Positions 51,501 to 56,568 are shown, counted from the first letter of the stretch. The stretch: 64,000 nt of DNA from Mycoavidus sp. HKI (GCF_020023735.2 NZ_CP076444.2:945501-1009500); one strand, 5' to 3'. Made by a program: numbers and translations. The notes: generated from the letters alone by a model not told the origin.

Positions 51501-54500
51501 CGGTCTGCTTAAGGGCAGTGCGACTAACCATGGTGGTCGGGCCAATTCACTGACGGCACCGAACCCGCGAGCGCAAGCTGATCTGATCAAGACTGCACTG
51601 CAACAAGCGGGAGTGGCGCCGGAGACAATCGGCTATATCGAGGCGCACGGTACAGGCACTGACTTAGGCGATCCGATCGAGGTCCAGGGACTCAAGAGCG
51701 CATTTGCCGAGCTGGCCCCAGAACTGTTGTCAGTACAGAGTTGTGGCTTGGGCTCAGTGAAGAGCAATATCGGGCACCTAGAACTGGCCGCAGGGGTGGC
51801 AGGGCTGATCAAGGTACTGTTGCAAATGCAGCATCGGACCTTAGTCAAAAGCTTGCATTGCGAAGAACTCAATCCGCTGTTGGCTTTGCACGGTAGCCCG
51901 TTCTATGTGGTGCAGCAAACGCAAGCCTGGGAAGCCTTACGAGATCGGCAAGGGCAGGAACTGCCACGGCGCGCTGGCGTCAGTTCGTTTGGCTTTGGTG
52001 GGGTTAATGCGCATGTCATCGTTGAGGAGTATGTGGCGCCACAGAGGGTGGCGACGGTATTCAGTGGACCTGTGGTGGTGGCCCTATCGGCCAGAAACGG
52101 GGAACAGCTACGGCAGCAGGTGCAGCAGTTGCTCGCGTACTTGGAGCGCCAGACGGAGGTGAATCTGGCCGACTTGGCGTATACGCTGCAGGTGGGGCGC
52201 GAGGCACTGGGGGTGAGGTTGGCGTGGGTCGTCAGCACGGTCGAGGTACTGAAAGAACGATTGTTACGTTACCTGCGAGGCGAAGCGGTTCAGGAAGATA
52301 CCTACGAAGGCGAGCTCAAGCACGAGCAGCGCATCTTGTCGGTGTTCCGGGCTGATGAGGAGTTGCAGGAAGCCATCGGCAAGTGGATAGTACGCCGCAA
52401 AATAGGTAAGTTAGCAGAATTGTGGGTGCAGGGGTTGGTGGTGGAGTGGGGGCAGTTATACGGTCCAACAAAACCGCAGCGGATCAGTCTCCCAACCTAT
52501 CCGTTTGCTAAGGAGCGGTACTGGGTGCCACAGAAGGTGATGCTGTCCAACGCAAGCGAGCAACATGTGCTGGCTGAGACAGCAACTCTGAACCCTGGCC
52601 CAAGTGCGGCGGGTGAGTTGCAGTCACAGAGAGAGCATGCGTTGACGGAGCTGATTTCGGCGCAACTAAAAATTGCGCGCAAGGAATTGGAGCGAGATAC
52701 GCCGCTCAGTGCATTTGGTTTTGACTCGATTACGCTGACGGAGTTCAGTCGTGTATTGAACCAAAAATATGGCGTGTCGATGACGCCAGCCATGTTTCTC
52801 AAATACACGACGGTTGCAAAGTTAGCTGGCTATTTAGCGCGGACACAACCAGCGGGGCTCGTGCCTACGTTTGAGGTAACGGCTGCAATGCCTACCGATG
52901 CTGGCACAGTTTCACCGTCCTACCCCCCGTATCAAGAAGGGAGCCATACAGTGACAATGCCGGGAAGCCATCCCACCGAGCTTGAACCCATCGCGGTGAT
53001 CGGGATGAGCGGATGTTTCCCGCAAGCAAATACTCTGCAAGAATATTGGGACAATTTAGTCACCGGACGGGATTGTATTACTGAAATTCCGGCAGATCGC
53101 TGGTCGCTGGATGGCTTCTATATTGAAGACAAGCAAACGGCACTGGACCGAGGGTGCAGCTATACCAAGTGGGGTGGGTTTATTGCAGAACTCAGCACGG
53201 TCTTTAATGCCGAGTTTTTCACGACGGCATTCGAGACGCACTCTATTTGTACTGATTGGACGGATGAGCAAAAACTGTTTGTGCAGATGGTCTGGACTCT
53301 ACTTGAGTCGGCCGGCTACACCAGCGCTGAATTGAACAAAGTGTGCCAATCTCGGGTAGGTGTTTATGCCGGTATGATGTCTCGTCCAATGGATCTAACT
53401 GAAGCCAATAAGCTTAAAATGATGGCGGCTCATACCATGGGTGGGTTGTCGGGCATGGTCTCGCATTTATTCAAATTTTACGGACCGAGTCTGGTCATCG
53501 ACACCTACAGCGCTTCTTCCATGACAGCGCTGCACATGGCTTGCACCAGCTTGGCACATGGCGAATGTGAGGCGGCGATTGCGGGTGGCATTATGCTGAT
53601 GTATCCAGAGTTGTATCAGTATTCTTGCCAGCTTGGTATCTTGGGTAGCCATCCTGGCAGTCGAAGTTTTGCGGCGAACAGCGATGGGCCTTTATTCTGT
53701 GATGGCGCTGGGGTTGTGTTGCTAAAACGCTTATCTAAAGCAATTCAAGATAAAGACACTATTTTGGGCGTGATCAAATCAACGGTCGCCAATAATGTCG
53801 GCAATATTGGCCTGTCAAGTATGCCAACCCCCGATGTCATCGCGAATTCAATTAAAGAAAATATCGTTAAATCAGGGGTTGATCCGCGGACCATCAGCTA
53901 TGTCGAGACATTTGCACCAGGATTCGCGATCGCGGATGCGCTTGAAGTGTTTGCCACTGAACAAGCTTTTCGTGAATTTACTCAGGATCGGCAGTTTTGT
54001 GCGTTAGGGTCATTGAAGCCCAGCATTGGCCATGCCACGGCAGCCTCAGGCATTTCGCAGCTGATTAAAGTACTGCTGCAAATGCAGCATAAACAATTGG
54101 CGCCGACTCTTCAGCTTAGTCCCTTGCGTTCTGATTTAGAGTTGGAGCATTCCCCATTCTATCTACAGCAAGAGGCGCAAGCATGGGAGCGTCCTTGTAT
54201 TCAAGTCAATGGAGCGGAACAAGAGATACCCCGCCGCGCGATGATCAATTCGATGGGCTATGGTGATTTTTATGCCGGTGTGATTCTCGAAGAATACTGT
54301 CGTGAGGGAACCTCAGACCTTCGAGAAGCGCCGCAAATTGAGTGCCCTGCTAGCGAGCAGCTGATTGTTTTATCAGCCAAGACGGCCGAGCATTTAAAAG
54401 CCATGATCGAACAGCTAGGGCAATTTGTCCGGAGTCAAGCGCAATTTTCGTTACAGGACATGGCCTATACGCTGCAGTTAGGGCGTCAAGCGATGCCGTT

Positions 54501-54957
54501 GCGCTGGGCTGTGGTAGTGCAAGATCGAGCTAGCTTACTTAGTGCTTTAACCTTTGCCTCAAAACAGCAAGAGGTGACCTCGTCAGTTACGCCAGGCAGA
54601 ACGATTTTTGCCGGCACGATCGATCAATCAGCTAAAAGTGGCGGGGCGCGACGAGATATGCAGGCTCAAACGCCAATGCTGCAGTACTATTTGGCAAAAA
54701 AAGATTTCGCGCAGATTGCTGCCTGCTGGGTGAAGGGAGAAAGCATCGCTTGGGAGCTATTGCATGAAGGGCAATTGCCACGACGCATTGAGTTGCCGAC
54801 CTATCCCTTTTTGTTGGAAATGCAAGTACACTACCCAAAAAATAAGCAATGTCTAACCGCGACTGGAGACACACTTAAAGAAGCGGATGACGCAGGCTGC
54901 CCATCAAGCGCTGCGCAGTTGGCCGATGATCATGCAAAGTTTTCTGATGTCAGCTGA
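34129..54957 (+). CDS. Trans-AT modular polyketide synthase, 6942 residues, GNAT-loaded, beta-branching
   Basis: One gene encodes the whole visible assembly line. Domain order: adaptor/methyltransferase, GNAT, ACP; KS1-ACP-ACP; KS2-DH-KR-ACP; KS3-ACP; KS4-DH-KR-ACP; KS5-ACP; inactive KS6. Every KS is followed by the post-KS flanking region ending in an LPTYPF-type motif (LPTYPFAKERYW after KS1-KS5, LPTYPFLLEMQ after KS6), and no GHSxG acyltransferase is present, so malonyl units must come from an AT in trans. Active KS Cys residues: 1018, 1941, 3400, 4247, 5705. Phosphopantetheine Ser: 764, 1567, 1675, 3143, 3958, 5449, 6200. ATG 34129 is preferred to GTG 34081 because of the GGGGGAG before it. 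No thioesterase, condensation or reductase release domain follows. The gene is unbroken over 20.8 kb despite long internal repeats, which argues for selection. Product unknown; a pentaketide-extended, doubly beta-branched polyene is inferred. Confidence 0.93.
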   Translation: MLDVINGLANGWVASHVIASFVQHGVWEAMSARPMTLKKLASRYRGNAGHLHAGLRLLYELGWVEWVEADRYGVVAGACLARQLPSDLEELAQLPLVQALAIEQSEQSEYLLRWLDRCNASWPGVEPMVASLLDGALLTPLLAYLHTLGSDVLAQTQPSDISVAALHAVQTVFIQRGWGHIEAAGFQLTPSGRALLANSGALGTVVSYTPMLRHLDDLLFGEAQAIFGQDEQEHEWHVDRTVHAIASGVQHQSHFAELDTLILRIFDHPPLATQPRYIVDMGCGDGSLLLRIYQLIKMRSARGRALAEYPLTLIGADDNALSLEATGKMLAGLPHLLVRGSIGDPQQLIADLAAAGIEDSENILHVRAFLDHERPLLSLEDKRAVQRREDLEYTGVYVASDGSEIKPAHAVQGLVEHLRRWRLAISRFGLLSLEAHCLRPNTVKCLGNMTDSAHFDALKAFSGQQLVEASVFLMAAAEVGLFPESGLSRTFPQGQNFTRLSLHRLIPQPYTIRHPVRADLSRLKHLNRMCEPSAMRISTAEIKRRVCDVPQQQMVLEFDGKIAAVLYTQRIDSVAALRSIDYAEVGRLCQAEGRYVQLLGLFVAPEMHGRGFSDALLDLMLVYGSLLDGVEAIVGVTRCAHYSQYQAEYSLDQYIELRDEQGQLIDPMLHFHASHGAVIREVLPGFRPGDTDNEGAGVLIEYRLRSEQKTVVETAGPQAVSTDTTLAVNQVEPIVRSAVIEVLGSQRATAYDPQAPLMEMGLSSLELLELRRRLSTRMGESLPSTFFFSYGTPEAIIGYFMAQVAVQPVAQTTVQSMPQTSATPEPQASIVPARATHAASDGPGRESSRQDQAIAIIGLACRLPDGANNPAQLWQELLEARDVVSALPAHRQLLWGSQAEPCRWQAGFLAEVECFDAGFFRISPREAKLLDPQQRLLLEVAWEALESAAIAPAMLRGTRSGVFVGMMGSDYEYVIARNGSKADINAHFATGNACSVAAGRLSYFFDWQGPALSIDTACSSSLVAVHTACRSLLGGECTLALAAGVNLLLDDKRFLAYEQAGMLSPHGRCRTFDASADGYVRGEGCAAVVLKRLSDAQADEDPIMAVIRGSAINQDGSSSGLTAPNQLAQQAVIEAALAQAGLAPHEIGYLEAHGTGTKLGDPIEVMAAAQVLGAGRSADQPLLIGSLKSVMGHLEAAAGIAGLIKTVLSMQHGVIPAQLHFETPNPYIPWQRLPVQVVAKTQAWPVGLKRAGINSFGFSGTNAHVIVEEYVELQRAPTEVSGPVVVVLSTKNEERLRDQVQQLLSYLEHHAETNLTDLAYTLQVGREALGVRLALVVRSINELKERLLGYAQGKASQENIYQGELKRSQETLAMFQVGEDQQKIIAAWLAKGELDKLAQLWAQGLEVEWGHVYGAVKPKRISLPTYPFAKERYWVLTAVPDPVVGDEQVVPGAVQLERTRAAANKPGIRPTTEDATGKPSGISLCTLGTDLRNDVSAPVESNQYVPAMNHKTGRDTTDSPVEQTSNNCPASLKTLQEELTKTLAEVLYLECAEIDAEYPFVELGLDSITGVEWAQLINQSFGLSLPVTRLYDYPTIRRLAEHLSPMVLSVPAEPLANHETSTDIMDSPVLETSSSCPASLKILQEELTKSLAEVLYLECTEIDTEYPFVELGLDSITGVEWAQSINQSFGLSLPVTRLYDYPTIRRLAEHLSPMVLSAQSAAVAHHPIAGNATDRSTPLNPLAGRRSGSAKNPLLGASMLPGETHIQPIPQQEGVAIVGMSGAFPKSKNLEEFWDNLVQGRDCVSEVSAQRWSIEQYYDPRPATLGRTYSKWMGALEEAECFDPLFFNISPAEAQWMDPQQRLFLEHSWNCIEAAGINPQTLSDSRCGVYVGCSASSYGRVGDGSELTAQGLLGSASSILSARIAYFLNLKGPCLAIDTACSSSLVAIAEACDSLIFRQNDLVLAGGVCVLAGPDMHIMTSSAGMLSKVGRCFTFDARADGFVPAEGVGVLLLKRLTDAVRDQDLIHGVLRGWGVNQDGRTNGITAPSVSSQITLQKQVYERFGINPETISLVEAHGTGTALGDPIEVEALTESFRSYTAKQDYCALGSVKSNLGHLLAAAGVAGVIKVLLALRHRVLPPTINFSTLNERIAVAGSPFYINTNLKPWTVAGDQRRRAAVSSFGFSGTNAHLVLEDYPSSVDMRWAENPQQVLIVLSAKTAERLQAYAAKMKMWADGETELDLAALAYTLQTGREAMVHRLALVVESRAQMLDALDKFTRGQATPGLFTGQVKKSAEHAALFEDDEDADVLLRAWIRAKKLRKLAQLWVQGLAVEWGQLYGQTKPRRMSLPTYPFAKERYWGQTRVVSNGLERQLHPLLHRNTSDLSQQRFSTTLTGKEFFLHDHVVQGQRIVPGAAQLEWARAAVALASHGEVGQTVMLQEVMWLRPLVVAQPREVHIGLESQEDGRIGFEIYSDSGDEAVVYSRGWAQWVAVGEVPQVDLEEVRANCERTVAGEVCYAQFAQQGLDFGPSFQVLKELWLGDQVAVGALRLTADAPAGYVWAPNVLDGALQASVGLAQNKTDAPLTLPFAVAQVRQWGELPMPAWAVVRPGVGDSAAVRKLDIDIVDANGRVALRLSGFSTRPMHGAIPVHEAIKQEVAAPQTVLLAPQWTAQAPVQQAVAPIYERHGILLCEVGQDQPERIAELTAALPAAQCVGLTGSGTLAQRYTAYAMQLLAWLQKEGAAHPDKALLLQLVVPSEGEGLVLQGLGGLLRSAQQEYRLLVCQVVAVEAGASMPVLAQRLRAEAASPSAMVRYVNGQREIWDFAPLDNEEVTLPWRDQGVYLITGGLGGLGQVFARAIAQQVRHPVLVLTGRGALKLAQERVLEELQTMGARVAYRAVDVSDAVAVAALVAEITAQYGQLNGVIHSAGILHDGLLAQKTSATLQQVLAPKVMGLIALDQATREVALDWLVLCSSVASVWGNVGQTDYAAANGFLDSYAQYRTSLVAQGKCQGRTVSVSWPLWAEGGMQLDPAAQERLRRDTGLEAMPSAAGVTALCQALAQSAAHVVVSYGAVARVLHQLQVACQARRLPTVTGSADNPVAVEELQSQIEHGLTGLISAQLKIAREELERDAALSEFGFDSIALTEFGNVLHQKYGLALSPTIFFEYATIAALAGYLAREHQAVLAPVFTATVATPIRPHGSALSQPFASTRRHRRGRLAAAPLRSEASEYGPSRVEPIAVIGMSGCFPQAEDIDALWANLLAERNSIGSLPANRWGRGSAPAICHAGVIENIDQFDPLFFGISPREAQAMDPQQRLLMLSVYRVIEDAGYSVQSLSGSATALLVGAAAGSGYGNLLAHAGETVAGYSAVGLVGSMGPNRMSYWLNWHGPSEPIETACSSSLVAVHRALELLRSGQCAQAVVGGVNTLLSMDMHESFTQAGMLSPDGRCKTFSAQADGYVRGEGVGMLFLKPLSAAERDGDHIYGLLKGSATNHGGRANSLTSPNPRAQADLIKAALQQAGVEPGTISYIEAHGTGTALGDPIEVQGLKSAFAELSSEQPEQRCGLGSVKSNIGHLELASGMAGLIKVLLQLQHRTLVKSLHCEELNPLLALDGSPFYVVQQTQAWEALRDRQGQELSRRAGVSSFGFGGVNAHVIVEEYVAPHRPAMVFSGPVVVVLSARNEAQLRQQAQQLLAYLERQAEVNLADLAYTLQVGREALGVRVAWVVSTVEVLKERLLRHAQGKPTGADTYQGELKHEQGILSVFRVDEELQEAMGKWLARRKIGKLAELWVQGLVVAWEQLYGQTKPKRISLPTYPFAKERYWAPTTAQDQVVRGEPVVSAGVQLADRPGILLSAESVTDKPSGIALQTLEVELLNQVLSPLSSAQCTRVANDGTADEITPLPVAARGLSGVSSSRCASPQILAAELTRSLAEVLYLEHADIDADHPFAELGLDSITGVEWVQAINKSFGLSLPVTRLYDYPTIQCLAEHLSSLGLSVQSAPVHQPTVGDTTDRSTPFNPLAESNSDNAKNPLLGTSILPGESHDEVPTQTASVLVAPEHHHTVGAAVVQPIPQQEGVAIVGMSGAFPKSKNLEEFWDNLVQGRDCVSEVPAQRWPIEEYYDPRPAIPGRTYSKWMGVLEEAECFDPLFFNISPAEAQWMDPQQRLFLEHSWNCIEAAGINPQTLSNSRCGVYVGCGASDYGRVGDGSELTAQGLLGSASSILSARIAYFLNLKGPCLAIDTACSSSLVAIAEACDSLMLRQSDLVLAGGVCVLAGPDMHIMTSSAGMLSKVGRCFTFDARADGFVPGEGVGVLLLKRLTDAVRDQDLIHGVLRGWGVNQDGRTNGITAPSVSSQITLQKQVYERFGINPETISLIEAHGTGTALGDPIEVEALTESFRPYTAKQGYCALGSVKSNIGHLLTAAGVSGVIKVLLALRHRMLPPTINFSTLNERIAVDGSPFYINTASTPWPADEGQRRRAAVSSFGFSGTNAHLVLEDYPSSVDMRWAENPQQVLIVLSAKTAERLQAYAAKMKAWAEGETELDLAALAYTLQTGREAMIHRLALVTESRAQMLDALDKFTRGQSAPGLFTGQVKKSAEHAALFEDDEDDKALLQTWMRAKKLRKLAQLWVQGQSFDWTNLYPQSKPVRLSLPTYPFAKERYWVPAMRAQRGVEHQLHPLVHRNTSGFGEQRFSTTLTGEEFFLRDHVVRGERLVPGAAQLEWARAAVALTNGGESTAGLSVLLQEVTWLRPLVVTQPQEVHIGLERQEDGCIGFEIYSGSGDGAVVYSQGWARLAEMGEAPQVDLEAVLAQCEQTLTGEACYLRFAQLGLGYGPSFQVLHELRVGHHLAVGTLRLAAEMPVSYAWLPNLLDGALQASVGLTLDKTDGSLALPFAVARVQQWGELITPAWAVVQPGTGDSAASRKFDVDIVDAHGRVALRLSGFSARTLHEAAEHIVTVPQTVLRAPHWVAQTIAQPVVAVPAYGVQGILLCEVGKEDPKRIAELAAALPTAQCVGLTGNGALAQRYTGYTTQLLEWVQKEVAAHPGQALLLQLVVPNEGEGAVLQGLGGLLRSAQQECRLLACQVVAVEAGISMPILAQRLRAEAASPSPMVRYVNGQREVWDFAPLDNEETTLPWRDQGVYLITGGLGGLGQVFARAIAQQVRHPVLVLTGRGALKPAQEPVLQALRTMGARVAYRAADVSDAAAVEALVLEIVAQYGQLNGVIHSAGVLHDGLLAQKTSATLQQVLAPKVMGLIALDEATREVALDWLMLCSSAASVWGNLGQTDYAAANGFLDSYAQYRTSLVAQGKRQGRTVSVSWPLWAEGGMQLDPATQERLRRDTGLEAMPSAAGVTALCQALAQSAAHVVVGYGVVARVLHYLQVACQARLLSPVTTGELAADGPAAVDELQSQIEHGLTGLISAQLKIAREELERDTSLSEFGFDSITLTEFGNALHQKYGLTLSPTIFFEYSTIAALAGYLAREHQALLAPAFAATVTMPISPESGALSATLAPAPRRRRGYVAMATLKDDVHRSETIKAEPIAVIGMSGCFPQAENIDAFWANLLAERDSIGSLPANRGHRGSAPAICHAGMIESIDEFDPLFFGISPREAQAMDPQQRLLMLSVYRVIEDAGYSVQSLSGSATALLVGTAGTGYGQLLAQAGETVAGYSAAGVVGSMGPNRMSYWLNWHGPSEPVETACSSSLVAVHRALELLRSGQCVQAVVGGVNTLLSLETHESFNQAGMLSPDGRCKTFSAQANGYVRGEGVGMLFLKPLSAAERDGDHIYGLLKGSATNHGGRANSLTAPNPRAQADLIKTALQQAGVAPETIGYIEAHGTGTDLGDPIEVQGLKSAFAELAPELLSVQSCGLGSVKSNIGHLELAAGVAGLIKVLLQMQHRTLVKSLHCEELNPLLALHGSPFYVVQQTQAWEALRDRQGQELPRRAGVSSFGFGGVNAHVIVEEYVAPQRVATVFSGPVVVALSARNGEQLRQQVQQLLAYLERQTEVNLADLAYTLQVGREALGVRLAWVVSTVEVLKERLLRYLRGEAVQEDTYEGELKHEQRILSVFRADEELQEAIGKWIVRRKIGKLAELWVQGLVVEWGQLYGPTKPQRISLPTYPFAKERYWVPQKVMLSNASEQHVLAETATLNPGPSAAGELQSQREHALTELISAQLKIARKELERDTPLSAFGFDSITLTEFSRVLNQKYGVSMTPAMFLKYTTVAKLAGYLARTQPAGLVPTFEVTAAMPTDAGTVSPSYPPYQEGSHTVTMPGSHPTELEPIAVIGMSGCFPQANTLQEYWDNLVTGRDCITEIPADRWSLDGFYIEDKQTALDRGCSYTKWGGFIAELSTVFNAEFFTTAFETHSICTDWTDEQKLFVQMVWTLLESAGYTSAELNKVCQSRVGVYAGMMSRPMDLTEANKLKMMAAHTMGGLSGMVSHLFKFYGPSLVIDTYSASSMTALHMACTSLAHGECEAAIAGGIMLMYPELYQYSCQLGILGSHPGSRSFAANSDGPLFCDGAGVVLLKRLSKAIQDKDTILGVIKSTVANNVGNIGLSSMPTPDVIANSIKENIVKSGVDPRTISYVETFAPGFAIADALEVFATEQAFREFTQDRQFCALGSLKPSIGHATAASGISQLIKVLLQMQHKQLAPTLQLSPLRSDLELEHSPFYLQQEAQAWERPCIQVNGAEQEIPRRAMINSMGYGDFYAGVILEEYCREGTSDLREAPQIECPASEQLIVLSAKTAEHLKAMIEQLGQFVRSQAQFSLQDMAYTLQLGRQAMPLRWAVVVQDRASLLSALTFASKQQEVTSSVTPGRTIFAGTIDQSAKSGGARRDMQAQTPMLQYYLAKKDFAQIAACWVKGESIAWELLHEGQLPRRIELPTYPFLLEMQVHYPKNKQCLTATGDTLKEADDAGCPSSAAQLADDHAKFSDVS
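38680..38955 (+). repeat. Tandem ACP repeat, copy 1
   Basis: Direct repeat of 39004-39279 with an exact 324-bp offset, including the linker before the ACP. Nearly identical at nucleotide level. Confidence 0.85.
39004..39279 (+). repeat. Tandem ACP repeat, copy 2
   Basis: Second copy of the 324-bp offset repeat. A diverged third relative encodes the module 3 ACP around 45890-46120. Confidence 0.85.
39430..45606 (+). repeat. Internal PKS duplication, copy A (KS2 to KS3 docking)
   Basis: Direct repeat of 46348-52524. Offset is 6918 bp at the KS2/KS4 start, active Cys, DH His, ACP Ser, KS3/KS5 start and end of docking region; small compensating indels lie between (for example +6 at the DH Asp, -9 at the KR). 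Confidence 0.85.
39445..43680 (+). other. PKS module 2: KS - DH - KR - ACP
   Basis: KS2 Cys1941. DH with His2404 in HVVQGQRIVP (HxxxGxxxxP) and Asp2567 in LDGALQ. KR with structural half, then ITGGLGGLG at 2845, LCSS and Tyr2989 in DYAAAN; LHD in the LDD position suggests a B-type KR. ACP Ser3143 in GFDSIALTEF, no Trp flag. Confidence 0.85.
43843..46125 (+). other. PKS module 3: KS - ACP (beta-branching)
   Basis: KS3 Cys3400 (ETACSSS), EAHGTGT and SNIGHLELASG intact. Non-reducing. Single ACP, Ser3958 in GLDSITGVEW with the Trp flag, closely related to the two ACPs of module 1. Confidence 0.85.
46348..52524 (+). repeat. Internal PKS duplication, copy B (KS4 to KS5 docking)
   Basis: Second copy of the two-module unit. 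Long stretches are nearly identical to copy A in DNA, others have diverged, giving a mosaic look. Confidence 0.85.
46363..50600 (+). other. PKS module 4: KS - DH - KR - ACP
   Basis: Near-copy of module 2. KS4 Cys4247; DH His4710 (HVVRGERLVP) and Asp4875 (LDGALQ); KR ITGGLGGLG at 5148 and Tyr5292; ACP Ser5449 in GFDSITLTEF, no Trp flag. Confidence 0.85.
50761..52855 (+). other. PKS module 5: KS - ACP
   Basis: Near-copy of KS3 (Cys5705). Its ACP (Ser6200, GFDSITLTEF) belongs to the module 2/4 ACP type and lacks the Trp flag, so this non-reducing module is expected to leave a beta-keto group. Confidence 0.82.
52984..54840 (+). other. PKS terminal non-elongating KS (KS6) with docking tail
   Basis: The active-site text reads DTYSASS instead of DTACSSS (Ser6461 for Cys) and VETFAPG instead of EAHGTG (Phe6595 for His); His6635 (SIGHATAASG) remains. 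The usual DPQQRL segment is TDEQKL. No ACP or release domain follows before the stop. Confidence 0.88.
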
Positions 54958-55082
54958 ACTCACTAAGCGTAAAGGCCGGGCCAATGTTTAAAAGATAATT
55001 GGAGCGCTACTGCCGGTAGTGAAGGTTTATTTTTTTGATGTAATCAAAATGATTGGTCTACAGCTATTCAAGGGAAAAAATA

Positions 55083-55331
55083 ATGAATCAAGAAGAAATA
55101 TTTCAGTTGATTATCCGTCACACGCAAGAAGTGTTGCCGGGTCTCGAGCAGCATCCATTTCAGCACAGTGACCAGTTGCACGATCTGGGCGCCAATTCGG
55201 TGGATCGCGCTGAGATTGTGATGCTGGTGCTGGATTCGTTATCCCTCAAGATCCCCCGCGTAGAAACCTTCGGGCCTAATAACATCGGAGAATTGGCGGA
55301 CCTGCTACATGCGAAACTCGTCGAAGCTTGA
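55083..55331 (+). CDS. Free-standing donor acyl carrier protein of the beta-branching cassette
   Basis: An 82-residue ACP. The prosthetic-group Ser39 is in HDLGANSVDRAEIVMLVL, the motif of AcpK/CurB/MupmAcpC-type donor ACPs. It would carry malonyl, then acetyl, for the HMG-synthase step. ATG 55083 has GGGA upstream at 55071-55074; it starts 125 bp after the giant synthase gene. Its 3' end overlaps the next gene by 23 bp, so the two are translationally coupled. An upstream in-frame start at 55053 is less likely. Confidence 0.88.
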   Translation: MNQEEIFQLIIRHTQEVLPGLEQHPFQHSDQLHDLGANSVDRAEIVMLVLDSLSLKIPRVETFGPNNIGELADLLHAKLVEA

Positions 55332-56538
55332 GCCGGTTATAACTGGCGTCGGGGTGACTTCGGCGATCGGACAAAGCCAAGGAAATTTTATCCGTGCTTT
55401 GCTGGGCTCAGAATCTTCTTTCGGCGTGATGCAGCGCCCTGGCCGCCAGCGAGACTCAGCCTTCCTGGGCGCCGAAATTGCGTCTTTGCAGATGCCCGAT
55501 GAGATTGCGCGCCAGCCGCTTCGACGCGCTTCGTTCTCGACTCAAGTCGCATTGTCCACCCTGCATGAAGCATGGCATGATGCACGCCTGAATGAAGTTG
55601 ATCCGGCCCGCATCGGCCTCATTGTTGGCGGCTCAAACATCCAACAGCGTGATTTAGTGCTGGCTCACGATGCTTACGCCACGCGTTCGGAATTTCTGAG
55701 TCCGACCTACGGCGTATCTTTCATGGATACCGATCTCTGTGGCTTCTGTACCGAGCAATTTGGTATCCGTGGGCTTGCCTACACGGTGGGCGGCGCCTCG
55801 GCGAGCGGCCAGTTAGCGATCATCCAGGCAATACAGGCGGTGCAAACTGGCCAAGTTGATACGTGTATCGCCTTAGGTGCTCTGATGGATGTGTCCTTCT
55901 GGGAATGTCGAGGTTTACGCAATCTCGGCGCGATGGGCTCGGACCGCTATGCGCAAGAGCCTGCGCTGGCATGTCGGCCATTTGATCGCAACCGCGATGG
56001 CTTTATTTACGGTGAATGTTGCGGGGTCGTGGTGGTCGAGGCTGCCACAGCGGCCCAGCAGCGTGCGGTAAAACCGTATGCCTGGCTGTCGGGCTGGGGG
56101 CTCGTGATGGATGCGCATCAAAACCCTAATCCGTCGGTCGACGGCGAAGTGAAGGCCATGCAAATGGCGTTGCAGCGCGCCGAATGCACACCTGAGAGTA
56201 TCGATTATATTAATCCGCATGGCACAGGATCTCCGCTTGGGGATGAGACTGAATTGAAAGCCATTCATGCCTGCCAACTGTCTCACGCTTATCTTAACAC
56301 CACTAAATCCATCATCGGCCACGGCCTGAGCGCAGCAGGCACAGTCGAGGTGGTGGCAACTTTGCTCCAAATGCAGGCTGGCCGTTTGCATCCCACGAGA
56401 AACTTGGATGATCCGATCGACCCCTCACTGAACTGGGTTCGTCAGCACAGTATCGCGCACTCTATCGATACCGCGCTAACCCTCAGTATGGGATTTGGCG
56501 GTATCAATACCGCATTGTGTTTGCGCAGATATGATTAA
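55309..56538 (+). CDS. Decarboxylating ketosynthase (KS with Cys to Ser) of the HMGS cassette
   Basis: A 409-residue KS-fold protein. The catalytic Cys is replaced by Ser164 in TVGGASASGQLAI, while both His are kept (His304 in NPHGTGS, His338 in IIGHGLSAAG). This pattern marks the PksF/CurC/MupG type, which decarboxylates malonyl-ACP to acetyl-ACP rather than condensing. The start overlaps the donor ACP gene. It acts in the cytosol with the donor ACP to provide the acetyl nucleophile for HMGS. Motifs and length are complete. Confidence 0.88.
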   Translation: MRNSSKLEPVITGVGVTSAIGQSQGNFIRALLGSESSFGVMQRPGRQRDSAFLGAEIASLQMPDEIARQPLRRASFSTQVALSTLHEAWHDARLNEVDPARIGLIVGGSNIQQRDLVLAHDAYATRSEFLSPTYGVSFMDTDLCGFCTEQFGIRGLAYTVGGASASGQLAIIQAIQAVQTGQVDTCIALGALMDVSFWECRGLRNLGAMGSDRYAQEPALACRPFDRNRDGFIYGECCGVVVVEAATAAQQRAVKPYAWLSGWGLVMDAHQNPNPSVDGEVKAMQMALQRAECTPESIDYINPHGTGSPLGDETELKAIHACQLSHAYLNTTKSIIGHGLSAAGTVEVVATLLQMQAGRLHPTRNLDDPIDPSLNWVRQHSIAHSIDTALTLSMGFGGINTALCLRRYD

Positions 56539-56568
56539 TTACTTACTCATTACTTGGAGAACGACCCC

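Noticed and set aside
54958..55082. Possible terminator between the synthase gene and the donor ACP (weak stem before a T-run near 55030)
   Set aside because: Only a 4-bp stem; the downstream cassette is needed with the synthase, so a strong terminator there is unlikely.
55309..56538. Free-standing KS as a FabF-type fatty acid synthase
   Set aside because: The catalytic Cys is Ser (GGASASG) and it sits between the donor ACP and HMGS, which fits the decarboxylase role.
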